NCBI RefSeq assembly: GCF_008727925.1
Contig: NZ_VTWT01000004.1
Span: forward strand, 340,235 to 404,234
Direction of reading: 5' to 3'
DNA: 64,000 nt
DNA from: Adhaeribacter soli
GTDB taxonomy: Bacteria; Bacteroidota; Bacteroidia; Cytophagales; Hymenobacteraceae
Below the pieces are notes generated by a model. It ran no database searches. It saw nothing but the letters and a program-made list of their open reading frames with translations, and had not been told where the DNA came from. Made by a program: the position numbers and the translations under genes. Numbering within the stretch: position 1 is the stretch's first letter; each line of letters opens with the position of its first letter. Of this stretch, positions 1 through 9,703 are shown in pieces.

Positions 1-2
1 AT

Positions 3-347
3 GGCGCTTTACTGATGCTTGCGGACGTGAAAAAAGCGTTCCTCACGGAAGATACCCAGCTGGCCAAAATGGTAATGCGGCACGACAAAGCCCTGAACAA
101 AATTCACCGCAACACCGATAAAATTATCATTTCCTACATTCAAAGCCACGGCGACAATATTGACCAGAGCTTAAAGGTAGCCGGCATTATCCGGAAGCTG
201 GAACGCATCGGGGACCACGTTACTAATATTGCGGAAGAAATTGTTTTCTATATAGATGCCAAAGTGCTGAAACATAAATCCAAACCCTGGAAGGTCAAGC
301 GTAGTAAGTCGAATCTGCAGGGGGATGAGCCGGAAGCTGGCAGTTAA
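3..347 (+). CDS. phoU: PhoU-like phosphate signalling protein, C-terminal part (5' end outside window)
   Basis: The reading frame is open to the left window edge, so only the last ~115 residues are seen. They include the PhoU signature ERIGDHVTNIAEEIVFYI followed by a basic tail. PhoU is a helical-bundle cytoplasmic protein that links the Pst phosphate transporter to the PhoR/PhoB two-component system and represses phosphate uptake when phosphate is plentiful. This segment fits the end of the second PhoU domain. An internal ATG at position 15 is not the true start, because the homology continues upstream of it. The tail after the signature (about 30 residues, rich in Lys and Ser) is probably disordered. 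pstB or pstA would be expected just upstream, outside the window. The family call is firm; the full gene cannot be judged here. Confidence 0.85.
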   Translation, partial: GALLMLADVKKAFLTEDTQLAKMVMRHDKALNKIHRNTDKIIISYIQSHGDNIDQSLKVAGIIRKLERIGDHVTNIAEEIVFYIDAKVLKHKSKPWKVKRSKSNLQGDEPEAGS

Positions 348-379
348 TTGAGATCATAAGCCCGCTTAAAACCGAAAAT

Positions 380-707
380 CCGTTGACAGAAGTCAACGGC
401 AATAGAGAAAATACAAGATTCTATTTAGCAACTTCCATTATTTGTAATAGCGCAAGCGTCCGCTTGTGCTCTCTACTTGTGCTTTAATTATAGCAGACCA
501 GGTAATTAAGCAAGCACAAGCGGACGTTTGCGCTATAATCCGCCAAAATTTTTATCTAATGGAATCCGGTACGCACGAATTGGTATAAGATAATCAGGAA
601 GCAGGCTTCGTGTTTGGGAACAACTTGGAAATGATAAGATGTCGTGGTAATACGTCAAGGTTACCTGTCAATTCAGCTTATCCATTGCCGTTGACTTCAG
701 TCAACGG
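380..707. repeat. Nested palindromic REP-like repeats between phoU and rlmH
   Basis: This 369-bp gap holds no credible gene. Two copies of a 20-bp palindrome, CCGTTGAC-N4-GTCAACGG, lie at 380-399 and 688-707 in opposite orientation, judged by the flank GGCAAT versus ATTGCC. Between them is a second inverted pair at 449-470 and 513-534 (22 bp, one mismatch, core GCAAGCGTCCGCTTGTGC). The same CCGTTGAC palindrome recurs as an opposed pair at 48469 and 48692. Such arrangements resemble REP/BIME elements mobilised by RAYT transposases; no such transposase is in the window. Confidence 0.75.
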
Positions 708-716
708 AAGTTCGGC

Positions 717-1190
717 TTAATCGTGGTGGTATTTTTCACCGCGGAGAATGGTAAAGCCCCGGTATAACTGTTCGGTGAAAAAGAGCCGTACCATCTGGTG
801 CGAGAACGTAAGGCGGGAAAGGGAAATCTGCTCGTTGGCACGCTGATAAACCGCCGGCGAAAAACCGAAAGGCCCACCGATTACGAAGATCAGGTTACTG
901 TTTACGGTGTTCAGTTTCTTCTGCAAAAAAACGGCAAATTCCTGAGAAGAAAAGTTCTTTCCTTTTTCGTCGAGCAGCACCAGTTGGTCGCCTTCCTGCA
1001 CTTTCTGCAGAATAAGTTTGCCTTCCTCTTCCTTTAGTTTTTCAGGCGTAAATTTCCCGCCCTGCTTTATATCCGGAATTACGATCAGCTCGAAAGGAGT
1101 GTAATGCTTCAGCCGTTTCAGGTATTTTTCAATGCCTTCATCCAGGTACTTTTCATCGGTCTTGCCAATTGCAATCAGTTTTATTTTCAT
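717..1190 (-). CDS. rlmH: RlmH, 23S rRNA pseudouridine-1915 N3-methyltransferase
   Basis: RlmH uses SAM to methylate pseudouridine 1915 in helix 69 of 23S rRNA on assembled 70S ribosomes. The product has the expected family length of 157 residues. It begins MKIKLIAIGKT, has the SPOUT-knot segment FVIGGPFGFS, and ends with the conserved YHH-type terminus (GEKYHHD). I chose the ATG at 1190. A start five codons upstream, at 1205, would add MYPTL, which is not part of the family. The gene stands alone on the minus strand, downstream of the M3 peptidase and separated from it by a terminator hairpin. The call is safe. Confidence 0.95.
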   Translation of the reverse strand: MKIKLIAIGKTDEKYLDEGIEKYLKRLKHYTPFELIVIPDIKQGGKFTPEKLKEEEGKLILQKVQEGDQLVLLDEKGKNFSSQEFAVFLQKKLNTVNSNLIFVIGGPFGFSPAVYQRANEQISLSRLTFSHQMVRLFFTEQLYRGFTILRGEKYHHD

Positions 1191-1280
1191 TAGGGTTGGG
1201 TACACTACGCAAATTCAGGGGCAAAAATAAGCAAAATCAATTAGCCTGTCAGAATGCTCTATTCAAGTTTGCTATTCAAC

Positions 1281-1310
1281 AAAAAAGCCCCGCATTCACG
1301 GGGCTCTTTT
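1281..1310 (-). terminator. Intrinsic terminator of the M3 peptidase gene
   Basis: Read on the minus strand, a 7-bp GC-rich stem (AGCCCCG/CGGGGCT) with a six-base loop is followed by six T residues. It lies about 50 bp after the stop of the peptidase gene and before the rlmH start. The plus-strand side is also followed by T-rich sequence, but there is no plus-strand gene to end here. Confidence 0.8.
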
Positions 1311-1360
1311 GTTTTAAATTGAATTCAGAAGAAACCTTAAAGGTACTCCGTCTTTAGTTC

Positions 1361-3589
1361 TTACTTCTTTTTCGCCGGGGCTTTAGTCTTCGGTTTAGCA
1401 GCATTTCCGGCAAAGCCACGCTTCTGCATCAGGGCTTCCACTTTCGGGTCGCGGCCACGGAAAGCGCGGTAACCTTCGGCCGGATCTACGGTATTTCCTA
1501 CCGAGAAAATGTGGCGGTTCAGGTTAGCAGCTACGGTTTTGTCGTATGGTCCTGTACCCTCAGTAAAGGCACCGAAAGCATCGGCAGTCAGCACATCGGA
1601 CCACAGGTAACTGTAATAGCCGGCTGAGTAGCCGTCGCCGGAAAACACGTGAGCGAATTGCGGGGTGCGGTGACGCATCACGATCTCTTTCGGCATGCCC
1701 AAGGCGGCCAGGGTTTCGCGCTCGAATTTATCCGGATCGATTTTCTGATCGCCGGCCAGGTGCAGTTTCATATCGATCAGAGCGCTGGCCAGATATTCGG
1801 TCGTTTCAAAGCCTTCGTTAAAGATGCTCGCCTTTTCAATACGATCTACCAGCGTTTTCGGAATTGGCTGACCAGTCTGGTAATGCAGCGCGAAGCGGTT
1901 CAGGACTTCAGGCGTGGAAAGCCAGTGTTCCAGCAGTTGCGAAGGAAACTCTACGTAATCACGCACTACTGACGTTCCGGCCAGCGACGGATAGGTTACG
2001 TTGGAAGCAAGCCCGTGTAGCGCGTGCCCGAATTCGTGAAAAAGGGTAGAGGCATCGTCCCAGGAAATGAGTACCGGCTCGCCGGGGTTACCCTTCACGA
2101 AGTTAGAGTTGTTCGATACGATGGTGGTGATCTCGCCGTTCATGCGCTGCTGGTCGCGGTAAGCGTTCATCCAGGCACCGGAACGTTTGCCTTCGCGGGC
2201 ATAGGCATCGAAGTACCACAGGCCAATGTGTTTGCCGTTGGTTTTATCTTTCACTTCCCACACCTGCACATCCGGGTGGAATACCGGCACGTTGTTGATC
2301 GGGGTAAAGTTGAAGTTGAACAATTCGCCGGCTACCCAGAACATGCCTTCACGGAGCTTATCGAGCTGGAGATATTGCTTTACTTCGTTCTGATCGAGGT
2401 CGTATTTAGCCTTGCGCACTTTCTCGGCATAATACCGGTAATCCCAAGGCTCGATGGTAATTTTCTGACCTTCTTTTCTGGCCAGGGCCTGCATATCGGC
2501 TACTTCTTCTTTTACGCGGGCCGTAGCTGGTTTCCAAACCGCTTCCATCAGTTCCACGGCGCGTTGCGGAGTTTTGGCCATGGTATTTTCCAAGCGCCAA
2601 TGGGCGTGGGTTTCGTAGCCTAAAAGTTTGGCGCGTTCCGCCCGAAGCTGCAGAATTTCCGTGATAAGGGCATTGTTGTCGTGCTCGCCGCCGTTGTCGC
2701 CGCGGTTCACGAACATGCGCCAGGCTTTCTCGCGGAGGGCGCGGTTATCGGAATAAGTCAGGAACGGATCTACCGAAGAACGCGTGTTGGTAATCACCCA
2801 TTTGCCGGGCATCTTCTTTGCCGCTGCCGCGTTGGCAGCAGCATCCTTCAGGGACTGCGGCAAGCCGGTCAGTTCGCTTTCTTTTTCCAGCACAAGAATT
2901 TCGTTCATCTCATCGGCCAGCAGGTTCTGTCCAAAATTGGTATAAAGGCCTGCCAGTTGCTGGTTAATAGCCGAAAGCCGGTTTTTTGCGGTAGCGTCCA
3001 GTTTCGCGCCGGAGCGTACGAAACCGGTATATTGTTTCCAGGTCAGACGTTGCTGTTCCGGGGTAAGCTTGCCTTTTTCCGGCGAATTATATACCGTTTC
3101 AATGCGCTTGAAAAGTTTCTCGTTCTGGTTTATCTGATCGGAAAAGGCAGCCAGTTTCGGGGCCATTTCACGTTCCACCGCCTGGAATTCAAGATTGTTC
3201 ATGTTCGAGCTCCAGATGCCGTAAATGGTAAGCACCCGTTCCAGCGCCTGACCGGTACGCTCTAAAGCAGCAATGGTATTCTCAAAATCCGGAGCAGCCG
3301 GATTAGCGGTAATTTTATCTATTTCAGCCAGGTTATCGGCCATGGCCGCATCAATGGCCGGTTTAAAATCAGCGATTTTTATTTTGTCGAAAGGCGGTAC
3401 TCCACCGTAAGGGCCGGTCCAGGAAACGAGCAAAGGGTTAAGAGCAACCGCCGGCTGACTGGTATTTGCTGGCTGAGAAGTAGCAGAAGAGGTGGTGGTT
3501 TTGGTGGTATTTACGCAGTTGGTAAACGTTAAGAGGGTAAACGCAGTAGCTGCAGGCAGCACGCCAAAATAAGAAAACGGTTTTCGCAT
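1361..3589 (-). CDS. M3-family zinc metallopeptidase (peptidyl-dipeptidase Dcp-like), exported
   Basis: The 742-residue product has the M3 zinc site HEFGH at residues 518-522. The third ligand Glu547 lies 29 residues after the first His, inside VEFPSQ, exactly as in Dcp and oligopeptidase A. The sequence around the site (WDDASTLFHEFGHALHGL) is Dcp-like, so removal of C-terminal dipeptides from oligopeptides is the likely activity. The N-terminus is hydrophobic up to LLTFTNC, followed by a Thr/Ser-rich linker. This looks like a lipoprotein signal with a non-ideal lipobox, suggesting an envelope-anchored enzyme. The protein ends in a Lys/Ala/Pro tail. It is a single-gene unit with its own terminator. 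The exact peptidase subtype is an inference. Confidence 0.93.
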   Translation of the reverse strand: MRKPFSYFGVLPAATAFTLLTFTNCVNTTKTTTSSATSQPANTSQPAVALNPLLVSWTGPYGGVPPFDKIKIADFKPAIDAAMADNLAEIDKITANPAAPDFENTIAALERTGQALERVLTIYGIWSSNMNNLEFQAVEREMAPKLAAFSDQINQNEKLFKRIETVYNSPEKGKLTPEQQRLTWKQYTGFVRSGAKLDATAKNRLSAINQQLAGLYTNFGQNLLADEMNEILVLEKESELTGLPQSLKDAAANAAAAKKMPGKWVITNTRSSVDPFLTYSDNRALREKAWRMFVNRGDNGGEHDNNALITEILQLRAERAKLLGYETHAHWRLENTMAKTPQRAVELMEAVWKPATARVKEEVADMQALARKEGQKITIEPWDYRYYAEKVRKAKYDLDQNEVKQYLQLDKLREGMFWVAGELFNFNFTPINNVPVFHPDVQVWEVKDKTNGKHIGLWYFDAYAREGKRSGAWMNAYRDQQRMNGEITTIVSNNSNFVKGNPGEPVLISWDDASTLFHEFGHALHGLASNVTYPSLAGTSVVRDYVEFPSQLLEHWLSTPEVLNRFALHYQTGQPIPKTLVDRIEKASIFNEGFETTEYLASALIDMKLHLAGDQKIDPDKFERETLAALGMPKEIVMRHRTPQFAHVFSGDGYSAGYYSYLWSDVLTADAFGAFTEGTGPYDKTVAANLNRHIFSVGNTVDPAEGYRAFRGRDPKVEALMQKRGFAGNAAKPKTKAPAKKK

Positions 3590-4483
3590 AGTTTGTTTCT
3601 TCGGACTGTTTGTTATGAAAGTTTAGGTTTTTGTCCGCCTAAGTTAACGCTTAAATCGGGGAATTCTTGCAAAGTGTGGTTTTTAAAGCCGCTGAATAAT
3701 GGTATAAGAAATGTTAAATGCTTTGTTGGAAGTTTAAGGGTAGGAGCTATTCCAAGTGAATTCCTGCTGAAATTATTCTTCCGAAAACTTTATGTTAATG
3801 CCGGGACTCACGGGAGTTAGTAACTGCCGTTAAGCAAGGCGGATTGTCTGAACTATGATTTATAAGATTTGTGTGATTTTTATGATGGGCAAGGTGTTTT
3901 GCTAAAGGTCTAATTGCGGTGCTACTGTGGAATGTGAGAAAGGAATTTAGAAGTGCAACCATAGTTGCTGCCATAAGTGAAGGTTAGGTTTTGAAAACTT
4001 TCAAAAGGCTGCAATCGCAATCTTTTTCTTATTTGAATACGGTTCGCTCCATTCCCTAATTCGAAGTAATCCTTTTCGGAAATAAAAATCCTGTCTATCC
4101 ATTCAATTCCTAAAATTATGTTCAAACAAATTTACGCTTCAGAGCATGAATCGGTCCGGGTTCGAAAATCTGAACTAGTGCATGACCTATTTACTTTTTA
4201 GAAAGTGGGATTACAAATCCCACGGCTCGGTTAAGACGGGATTACAAATCCCGTCAAGCAAATTCCCCGTCAAGCAAATTCTAATAATTAATTTGGTCGA
4301 GTACTAGCAATAATGAAAAAGCGGGCAGTTTAAAGAATGGTCTTCTTCTCAAAGGAAGCATCCGTCAGAAAAAAACAAACCGGCCTTACGTTTGCATCGC
4401 AGCTTCCAAGCGCTCTATTCAAATCTTTTTGTTATATTCCAACTTTATTCCTTCGCCTAAATTTTACCCACAAATCCGTTTAA
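3590..4483. other. 894-bp intergenic region with repeats
   Basis: No gene is supported here; the short reading frames look random. A segment at 3844-3885 (TGTCTGAACTATGATT followed by repeated TGTGATTTTTATGAT-like text) is matched by 56142-56185. A MITE-like element occupies 4176-4308. The last ~170 bp should contain the promoter of the DUF2339 gene, but no clear TAnnTTTG element stands out. Confidence 0.55.
4176..4308 (+). repeat. MITE-like element, copy A (133 bp)
   Basis: The ends are imperfect inverted repeats (TAGTGC-N6, then an AT-rich stretch ending TTAGAA). Inside are two perfect palindromes, GTGGGATTACAAATCCCAC and GACGGGATTACAAATCCCGTC. An inverted second copy lies at 44784-44900. 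Copy A is 16 bp longer because CCCGTCAAGCAAATTC is tandemly duplicated (4250-4281). It carries no coding capacity. Confidence 0.75.
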
Positions 4484-7054
4484 ATGGCGTTTCTATTTAT
4501 TATAGCAATTGTGGTTGCGGCGTACATGATCGTAAATGCACTTTCGGGGAAGATCCAGGAAATCCATTTTCGTTTCGATGCGCAAAACCGGGAACTGCAG
4601 CGCATCCGGGAGGAACTGGAAAAGGTTTCTGAAAATCTGAAAACCAGACCCCAGGCTCCGCCACCTGTTGCTCCGGAAGTCCGGCCGGCAGCTGCTCCAA
4701 AAGACCAGACTGCCCCAATTCCGCCGGCGCCGGTTCGGCCTGAAAGTCCGTTGGAAGAAGCGCGCCGGATAGCAGCCTTTAAAGCCCCGGAACCTGAAAA
4801 AACGGTACCTCTAGCGCCGGAAAAACCAATGGTGGAAGAACGAGTGCCTGCTGCCCCGGCAATGGCGTTTTCGCCGCCGGCCGGTGCCGGAAGTTTTGGG
4901 CCGCCTGCTGAGCCCGTTACACCGGAGGAGCCGGAACTTACCATTATGGAACGCTTCCGGCAGAACAATCCCGACCTGGAGAAATTCATTGGCGAGAACC
5001 TGATCAATAAAATCGGGATTGCCATTCTGGTACTGGGCATCGGGTACTTCGTGAAATTTGCCATCGATAAAGACTGGATCAACGAGATCGGGCGGGTTTG
5101 CATCGGAATTTTAGCGGGCGGTTTGCTCATTGGGGTTGCCCATTACCTGCGGAAGACTTTTACGGCCTTCAGTTCGGTGCTGGTAGGCGGCGGCCTTGCG
5201 GTGCTGTATTTTACCATTGCCATTGCTTTCCACGAATACCACTTACTGAGCCAGACGGCTGCCTTTCTGGTGATGGTGGTGATTACCGGGTTTTCGGTGC
5301 TGCTTTCTGTTTCCTATAACCGGATAGAACTGGCGGTGCTGGCTTTGCTGGGCGGCTTTGTAACGCCGTTTATGGTAAGTACCGGCGAAGGAAATTACCA
5401 GGTGCTCTTTACCTATATCCTGGTGCTGAATGTGGGCATGCTGGCGCTGGCGTACCTGAAAGGCTGGAAACTGCTGAACTGGATTTCCTATGCTTTTACC
5501 GTACTGTTGTTTGGCGGCTGGCTTTCTACGAAGGTTTTCAATGCAACCCATGCGCCTTATCTGGGAGCCCTGCTTTTTGCCTCGCTTTTCTACCTGGTCT
5601 TTTTCCTGATGAATATCATTTATAACCTGAAGGAACGTACCCGTTTTGCCCCGGTAGATTTCAGCATTCTGCTCAGCAATACCTTTTTCTATTACGCCGC
5701 CGGCATGGGCCTGCTGGCCAACGTGCAGCAGGGGCTTTACCAGGGAATTTTTACCGTGGCAATCGGGCTCTTTAATTTTGGATTTGCCTTTTACTTTTTC
5801 CGCCGCGGCCACACCGACCGCAACCTGATCTACCTGCTCATCGGGCTGGTAATTACGTTCATAAGCCTGGCGGTGCCGGTGCAGCTCGAAGGAAATTACA
5901 TTACCATGTTCTGGGCGCTGGAGGCGGTGTTGTTGCTGTGGCTGGCGCAGCGTTCCGGCCTGAAAATAATTTATACCGGCTCGTTTGTGGTAACCGGCCT
6001 CATGCTCATCAGCCTGCTGATGGACTGGAATAATGTTTACATGGCTTATGCGCCGGGCACATCGCTCCGGATCTTGCTGAACAAAGGTTTTATTACCAGC
6101 CTGCTTGCCGGCATCAGCCTCTGGGTCACTTCCCGCTTGCTCCGGCACGAGACCTCTCCGTTAGTGCTGGGCCGTTACGAATTTAATTTAACGTATTACC
6201 AGCGTTTTCTTTTCATTTCCCTGGCCCTGGTAACCTATATTTCTTTGTTGCTGGAGTTGCAGTATCAACTCAAAGTTTTTGTGAGTTCTGGCTTTAGCCG
6301 GAGCCTGATTCTGGGTACGTACAACCTGGCCTTCATGCTGGGGCTGTTGGTGTATGCCGAATGGAAGAATGCTCTTAAGCTCACTTCCTGGGCGCTGGCC
6401 TTCGGGGCGTTGGGAATAATCCTGTACGTTTCGGTTTACAATACCTATGTTTACCAGTTGCTCCGGGCGCGGTTGCTGTACCAGGAGCCGGGTTTTGCCG
6501 GTTTCCCTTTCCATTATCTGAACCTGTTGCTCACCATTGGTATCATGATTTTGGGTTACCGCCAGAAGCCGCTGCTGGAAACGGTCTGGCCGAGTTCGGC
6601 GAAATTCCTGGCCTGGAGTTTTAGCGTACTGGTGGTTTTTATGGCCAGTTCCGAATTGCTTTTTCACGTGCTGTGGCTGAAGATGCCGGAGGCCGGAGTA
6701 GGGCAGATAAACCTTCCAACTGTAGCAAACGAGCTGGCAGAAAGATGGCATTCCCTGGTCCGGCAAACAAGCAAAGTAGGGTTTCCGATCTTATGGGGGA
6801 TCTGTGCGTTCGTATTTATGTTCATCGGCCTGGCCCGGAAAAACCAGCAGCTGCGCATTTTCTCGCTTTCGCTGTTTGCCTTTACGTTGGCAAAGTTGTT
6901 TCTGTACGATATCCGGGGGATTTCCGAAGGCGGTAAAATTGCGGCCTTTATTTTCCTGGGCGTGGTGCTGCTGGTGGTTTCCTTTATGTACCAGAAGATA
7001 AAAACCCTGATCCTGAAAGACGATAAAACCGGGGAAACGGAGGGGGCTGCATGA
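4484..7054 (+). CDS. DUF2339 polytopic membrane protein
   Basis: The protein has 856 residues. It starts with one membrane segment (residues ~1-18), then a short coiled coil (FDAQNRELQRIREELEKV) and a Pro/Ala-rich linker to about residue 150. After the characteristic FIGENLINKIGIAILVLGIG entry helix comes a long run of roughly twenty or more hydrophobic segments to the end. This order is typical of DUF2339 proteins, whose function is unknown. The stop codon overlaps the start of the DUF3999 gene (ATGA), so the two are translationally coupled, as in many genomes. Shorter upstream starts at 4429 run in another frame. The family assignment is confident; no function can be given beyond an inner-membrane complex with its neighbour. 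Confidence 0.88.
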   Translation: MAFLFIIAIVVAAYMIVNALSGKIQEIHFRFDAQNRELQRIREELEKVSENLKTRPQAPPPVAPEVRPAAAPKDQTAPIPPAPVRPESPLEEARRIAAFKAPEPEKTVPLAPEKPMVEERVPAAPAMAFSPPAGAGSFGPPAEPVTPEEPELTIMERFRQNNPDLEKFIGENLINKIGIAILVLGIGYFVKFAIDKDWINEIGRVCIGILAGGLLIGVAHYLRKTFTAFSSVLVGGGLAVLYFTIAIAFHEYHLLSQTAAFLVMVVITGFSVLLSVSYNRIELAVLALLGGFVTPFMVSTGEGNYQVLFTYILVLNVGMLALAYLKGWKLLNWISYAFTVLLFGGWLSTKVFNATHAPYLGALLFASLFYLVFFLMNIIYNLKERTRFAPVDFSILLSNTFFYYAAGMGLLANVQQGLYQGIFTVAIGLFNFGFAFYFFRRGHTDRNLIYLLIGLVITFISLAVPVQLEGNYITMFWALEAVLLLWLAQRSGLKIIYTGSFVVTGLMLISLLMDWNNVYMAYAPGTSLRILLNKGFITSLLAGISLWVTSRLLRHETSPLVLGRYEFNLTYYQRFLFISLALVTYISLLLELQYQLKVFVSSGFSRSLILGTYNLAFMLGLLVYAEWKNALKLTSWALAFGALGIILYVSVYNTYVYQLLRARLLYQEPGFAGFPFHYLNLLLTIGIMILGYRQKPLLETVWPSSAKFLAWSFSVLVVFMASSELLFHVLWLKMPEAGVGQINLPTVANELAERWHSLVRQTSKVGFPILWGICAFVFMFIGLARKNQQLRIFSLSLFAFTLAKLFLYDIRGISEGGKIAAFIFLGVVLLVVSFMYQKIKTLILKDDKTGETEGAA

Positions 7055-8292
7055 AGCGAATTTCAGGCGTAGTTTTTTTGCTGTTTTCCCTACGGTTTGC
7101 TCTTGCGCAGGGAACCGATTTTAAAGCCAAACTGGAACCGGCGCCGGCAACCGGGTTTTACCGGGTGCAGCTTTCTGCGGAGGTATTAGCCGGCATGAAT
7201 GGCAACCTGCAGGCCATAAGGATTTACGATTGGAAAAACCGGGAAGTGCCTTATCTGCTGGAGCGCGAAGAACCGGTACAGACCCGCCGCTATTTTCGCG
7301 AATATCCGGTGGTTGAGAAATCGTTTGCCGGGAAGAAAACTACGCTGGTTTTGCGCAACCCCGACCAGAATGCCATCAGCAACATCAGCCTGGTTATAAA
7401 GAACACCAACGTGGTGAAACAAGCCGACCTGAGCGGCAGCAACGATGGAAAAACCTGGTATGCGCTGGAAGATAATTTTGTTTTACAATCGGTAGGCGGT
7501 ACGGAGCAAACGTCGGAGGTAAAATCGCTGGAATTTCCGCTGAGCGATTACGGATTTTACCGCCTTCAGATAAACGATTCTTTAAGCGCGCCGCTGAATA
7601 TTCTGGCAGCCGGTTACTACGATTTCGAATCGGCGGAAGGCAATTACACTGAACTGGAAAACCTGAAAATTACGATCCGCGACAGCAGCGAAGTGAAACG
7701 CACTTACATCCGGATCTCAGCTGCAAACCAAATCCTGCTGAACCGGCTGGCTTTTACCATCGATTCCCCGGCTTTTTTCTTCCGGAATGCTACTGTTTTT
7801 GAAAAGCAAAATTCGGTTGATCGCCGGGGCCGGAGACAGGAGCAACTGGTTCCGATCAAAACGTTTCAGCTGCGCTCCGATAGTAAAAACGTGCTCGATT
7901 GGCCGGATCTGCATGCCGGAGATCTGTTCCTGAAAATTGAAAATGCCGATAATCCGCCCCTGAAGATCAGGGAAGTGAAAGCCTTTGTCCGGAATGTTTA
8001 CCTGGTAGCCGAACTGAAAGAAAAGCGGGCCTATGAGCTGCGTTTTGGCAGTTCCTATCAAGCGGCGCCTTCCTACGACCTGCAATATTTCCGGTCTGGT
8101 ATTCCTGAAAATCTAACGCTTGTGCAGGTACGAAAACCGGAATTCTTTTCCGGGGCTGCCGCAGCAGAAGCGGAAACAGAAAGCCCTGCTTTTTTCAGAG
8201 ATAAGCGATTGATCTGGGTAGCATTGATTCTGGTGATCGGTTTTTTAGGATACATGACTTTCCGGATGTTGCAGGAAGTTAAGGAGAAGTGA
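7051..8292 (+). CDS. DUF3999-like exported, membrane-anchored protein
   Basis: The product has 413 residues. It has a signal peptide (MKRISGVVFLLFSLRFALAQ), a long beta-rich extracytoplasmic part with the DUF3999-type motifs SGSNDGKTWYAL and FYRLQIN, and one C-terminal membrane helix (LIWVALILVIGFLGYMTF) with a short charged tail. The 4-bp ATGA overlap with the DUF2339 gene implies coupled translation and probably a physical complex. DUF3999 and DUF2339 genes are often paired, and both remain functionally uncharacterised. The beta-sandwich folding is inferred from sequence pattern only. Confidence 0.82.
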   Translation: MKRISGVVFLLFSLRFALAQGTDFKAKLEPAPATGFYRVQLSAEVLAGMNGNLQAIRIYDWKNREVPYLLEREEPVQTRRYFREYPVVEKSFAGKKTTLVLRNPDQNAISNISLVIKNTNVVKQADLSGSNDGKTWYALEDNFVLQSVGGTEQTSEVKSLEFPLSDYGFYRLQINDSLSAPLNILAAGYYDFESAEGNYTELENLKITIRDSSEVKRTYIRISAANQILLNRLAFTIDSPAFFFRNATVFEKQNSVDRRGRRQEQLVPIKTFQLRSDSKNVLDWPDLHAGDLFLKIENADNPPLKIREVKAFVRNVYLVAELKEKRAYELRFGSSYQAAPSYDLQYFRSGIPENLTLVQVRKPEFFSGAAAAEAETESPAFFRDKRLIWVALILVIGFLGYMTFRMLQEVKEK

Positions 8293-8664
8293 AAACCGCC
8301 GGATTAATACTAAGCTTATAGGTGACATCTTTTCAGAAATTCAATTATGAATCGGGTATTAATCGGGAGTCTTCATTTAAAATAAGCCGAAAAGTAATTT
8401 CAATTTTTATTTAAGTAAGTTAAGTGGACAAATTTAGGTTACCCTATTATTTCCATTTCTTTTCTGTCATTCTGGAAGAATCTTGTGGATTCTAAACTTC
8501 GAACGCATGATTCCTTACAAAATGACAATCGTAGTAGTTTAAATGAATTCAGTCACGGTACTTATTAATTTTTATACAGACTTTCCTTGTGTGGATTTAT
8601 AATTTAACCGCAGTTTGGAGTAATAATATTGCTAAATACGCCTGCCTTAAAACGAAAATAAACC
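8293..8664. other. 372-bp intergenic region with a small inverted-repeat element
   Basis: A 63-bp segment at 8465-8527 begins TGTCATT and ends AATGACA, with imperfect 18-bp inverted ends. It belongs to the TGTCAT/ATGACA-ended repeats also seen at 44922-45086 and 61998-62933. The rest is AT-rich and presumably holds the promoter of the sulfotransferase gene. No small gene is supported. Confidence 0.5.
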
Positions 8665-9651
8665 ATGACTGACCAGTCAACTTTTTTAACCAAATGGATA
8701 CCCTATAAACTCAAATTTCAGGAGCAGGAAGTTCTGGTAAACTGGCTTTACGTAGGGGATAAACGGTTTTCCGAACCTTTCTTCGACGAAACCATCAGCA
8801 AATGCCTGAGCCTGGAATATAATTCCAAAGGGTTTACAATGCAGACCTCGCTGGAATTTATGATCGAAGCGGCAGAAACGATAAACGCGGTAGAGCCATC
8901 TGCCTTCATTTTTCACGTGTCACGGTGCGGCTCAACCTTGCTGGCGCAAATGCTGGACCAGGAACCTTCGCACATAGTGCTGGCCGAAGTGCCTTTTTTC
9001 GACGATCTGCTACGTTTGCCTTATAAAACGAAAATAGCCCCGGCACTGCTTTCGGAAGCGTTTCAGGCAGCCATCCGGCTGATGGGGCAGCGCCGGACCG
9101 GTACCGAACATAAGCTTTTTATCAAGCTCGATAGCTGGCACCTGTTTTTCTACGATCTCATTCAGCAGCTTTATCCGGAAGTGCCGAAAGTTTTTCTTTA
9201 CCGCCGGCCGCTGGAAGTTTTGCGCTCGCACCGGAAACATCGGGGCATGCAGGCTGCACCGGGCGTGATCGAGCCGCAGCTTTTTGGCTTTCCGGAAAAT
9301 GAAGTATTTACCGATCTGGATGTTTACACGGGGCGGGTGCTGGAGCGTTATTTCGAAGTGCTGAACCAGTTAGCGGAAGCGGGGCAAAGCGGGCTTTTCC
9401 TGGATTATGCAAGCGGTGCTTCCGCCATGTTCCATGAGTTAAGCAATTATCTGAACTTGGAGCTTTCCCCGGAAATACGGGAGCAAGCCATTGCCCGGAG
9501 CACGTTTCATTCTAAATTTCCCGATAAACCTTTTGGGGAAGTTCAACCGGAGGAAAACCTTCCGCCATATTTACTTCAAGCCAATCTGCTTTACGAATCG
9601 CTGTCTGATAGAACGGCCTTGGTCCGGAAAGAGCATGTGCCGAATCTTTAA
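8665..9651 (+). CDS. Sulfotransferase-family protein
   Basis: The protein has 328 residues and no signal peptide. The PAPS-binding 5'-phosphosulfate loop is visible as HVSRCGSTLLAQML (RCGSTL at residues 87-92), and the 3'-phosphate-binding region as VFLYRRPLEVLRSHRKH. These are hallmarks of the P-loop sulfotransferase superfamily, which moves sulfate from PAPS to hydroxyl or amino groups. The acceptor is unknown. It converges with the Asp/Asn beta-hydroxylase gene (53-bp gap) and lies next to two tail-collar genes, so a protein acceptor is conceivable; that is inference. Some members of this fold are not true sulfotransferases. Confidence 0.8.
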   Translation: MTDQSTFLTKWIPYKLKFQEQEVLVNWLYVGDKRFSEPFFDETISKCLSLEYNSKGFTMQTSLEFMIEAAETINAVEPSAFIFHVSRCGSTLLAQMLDQEPSHIVLAEVPFFDDLLRLPYKTKIAPALLSEAFQAAIRLMGQRRTGTEHKLFIKLDSWHLFFYDLIQQLYPEVPKVFLYRRPLEVLRSHRKHRGMQAAPGVIEPQLFGFPENEVFTDLDVYTGRVLERYFEVLNQLAEAGQSGLFLDYASGASAMFHELSNYLNLELSPEIREQAIARSTFHSKFPDKPFGEVQPEENLPPYLLQANLLYESLSDRTALVRKEHVPNL

Positions 9652-9703
9652 GTTTCAAGGACTTTTTACCCCTGAATCATATCGTTTTCCGGTAACGAAG
9701 AGC

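Noticed and set aside
798..1037. Plus-strand reading frame over rlmH
   Set aside because: Fully antisense to a confidently identified rlmH.
2024..2623. Long plus-strand reading frame (199 codons) inside the M3 peptidase gene
   Set aside because: It lies antisense to a clear metallopeptidase with its zinc motif, and its translation has no recognisable features. It is a shadow of GC-rich third positions.
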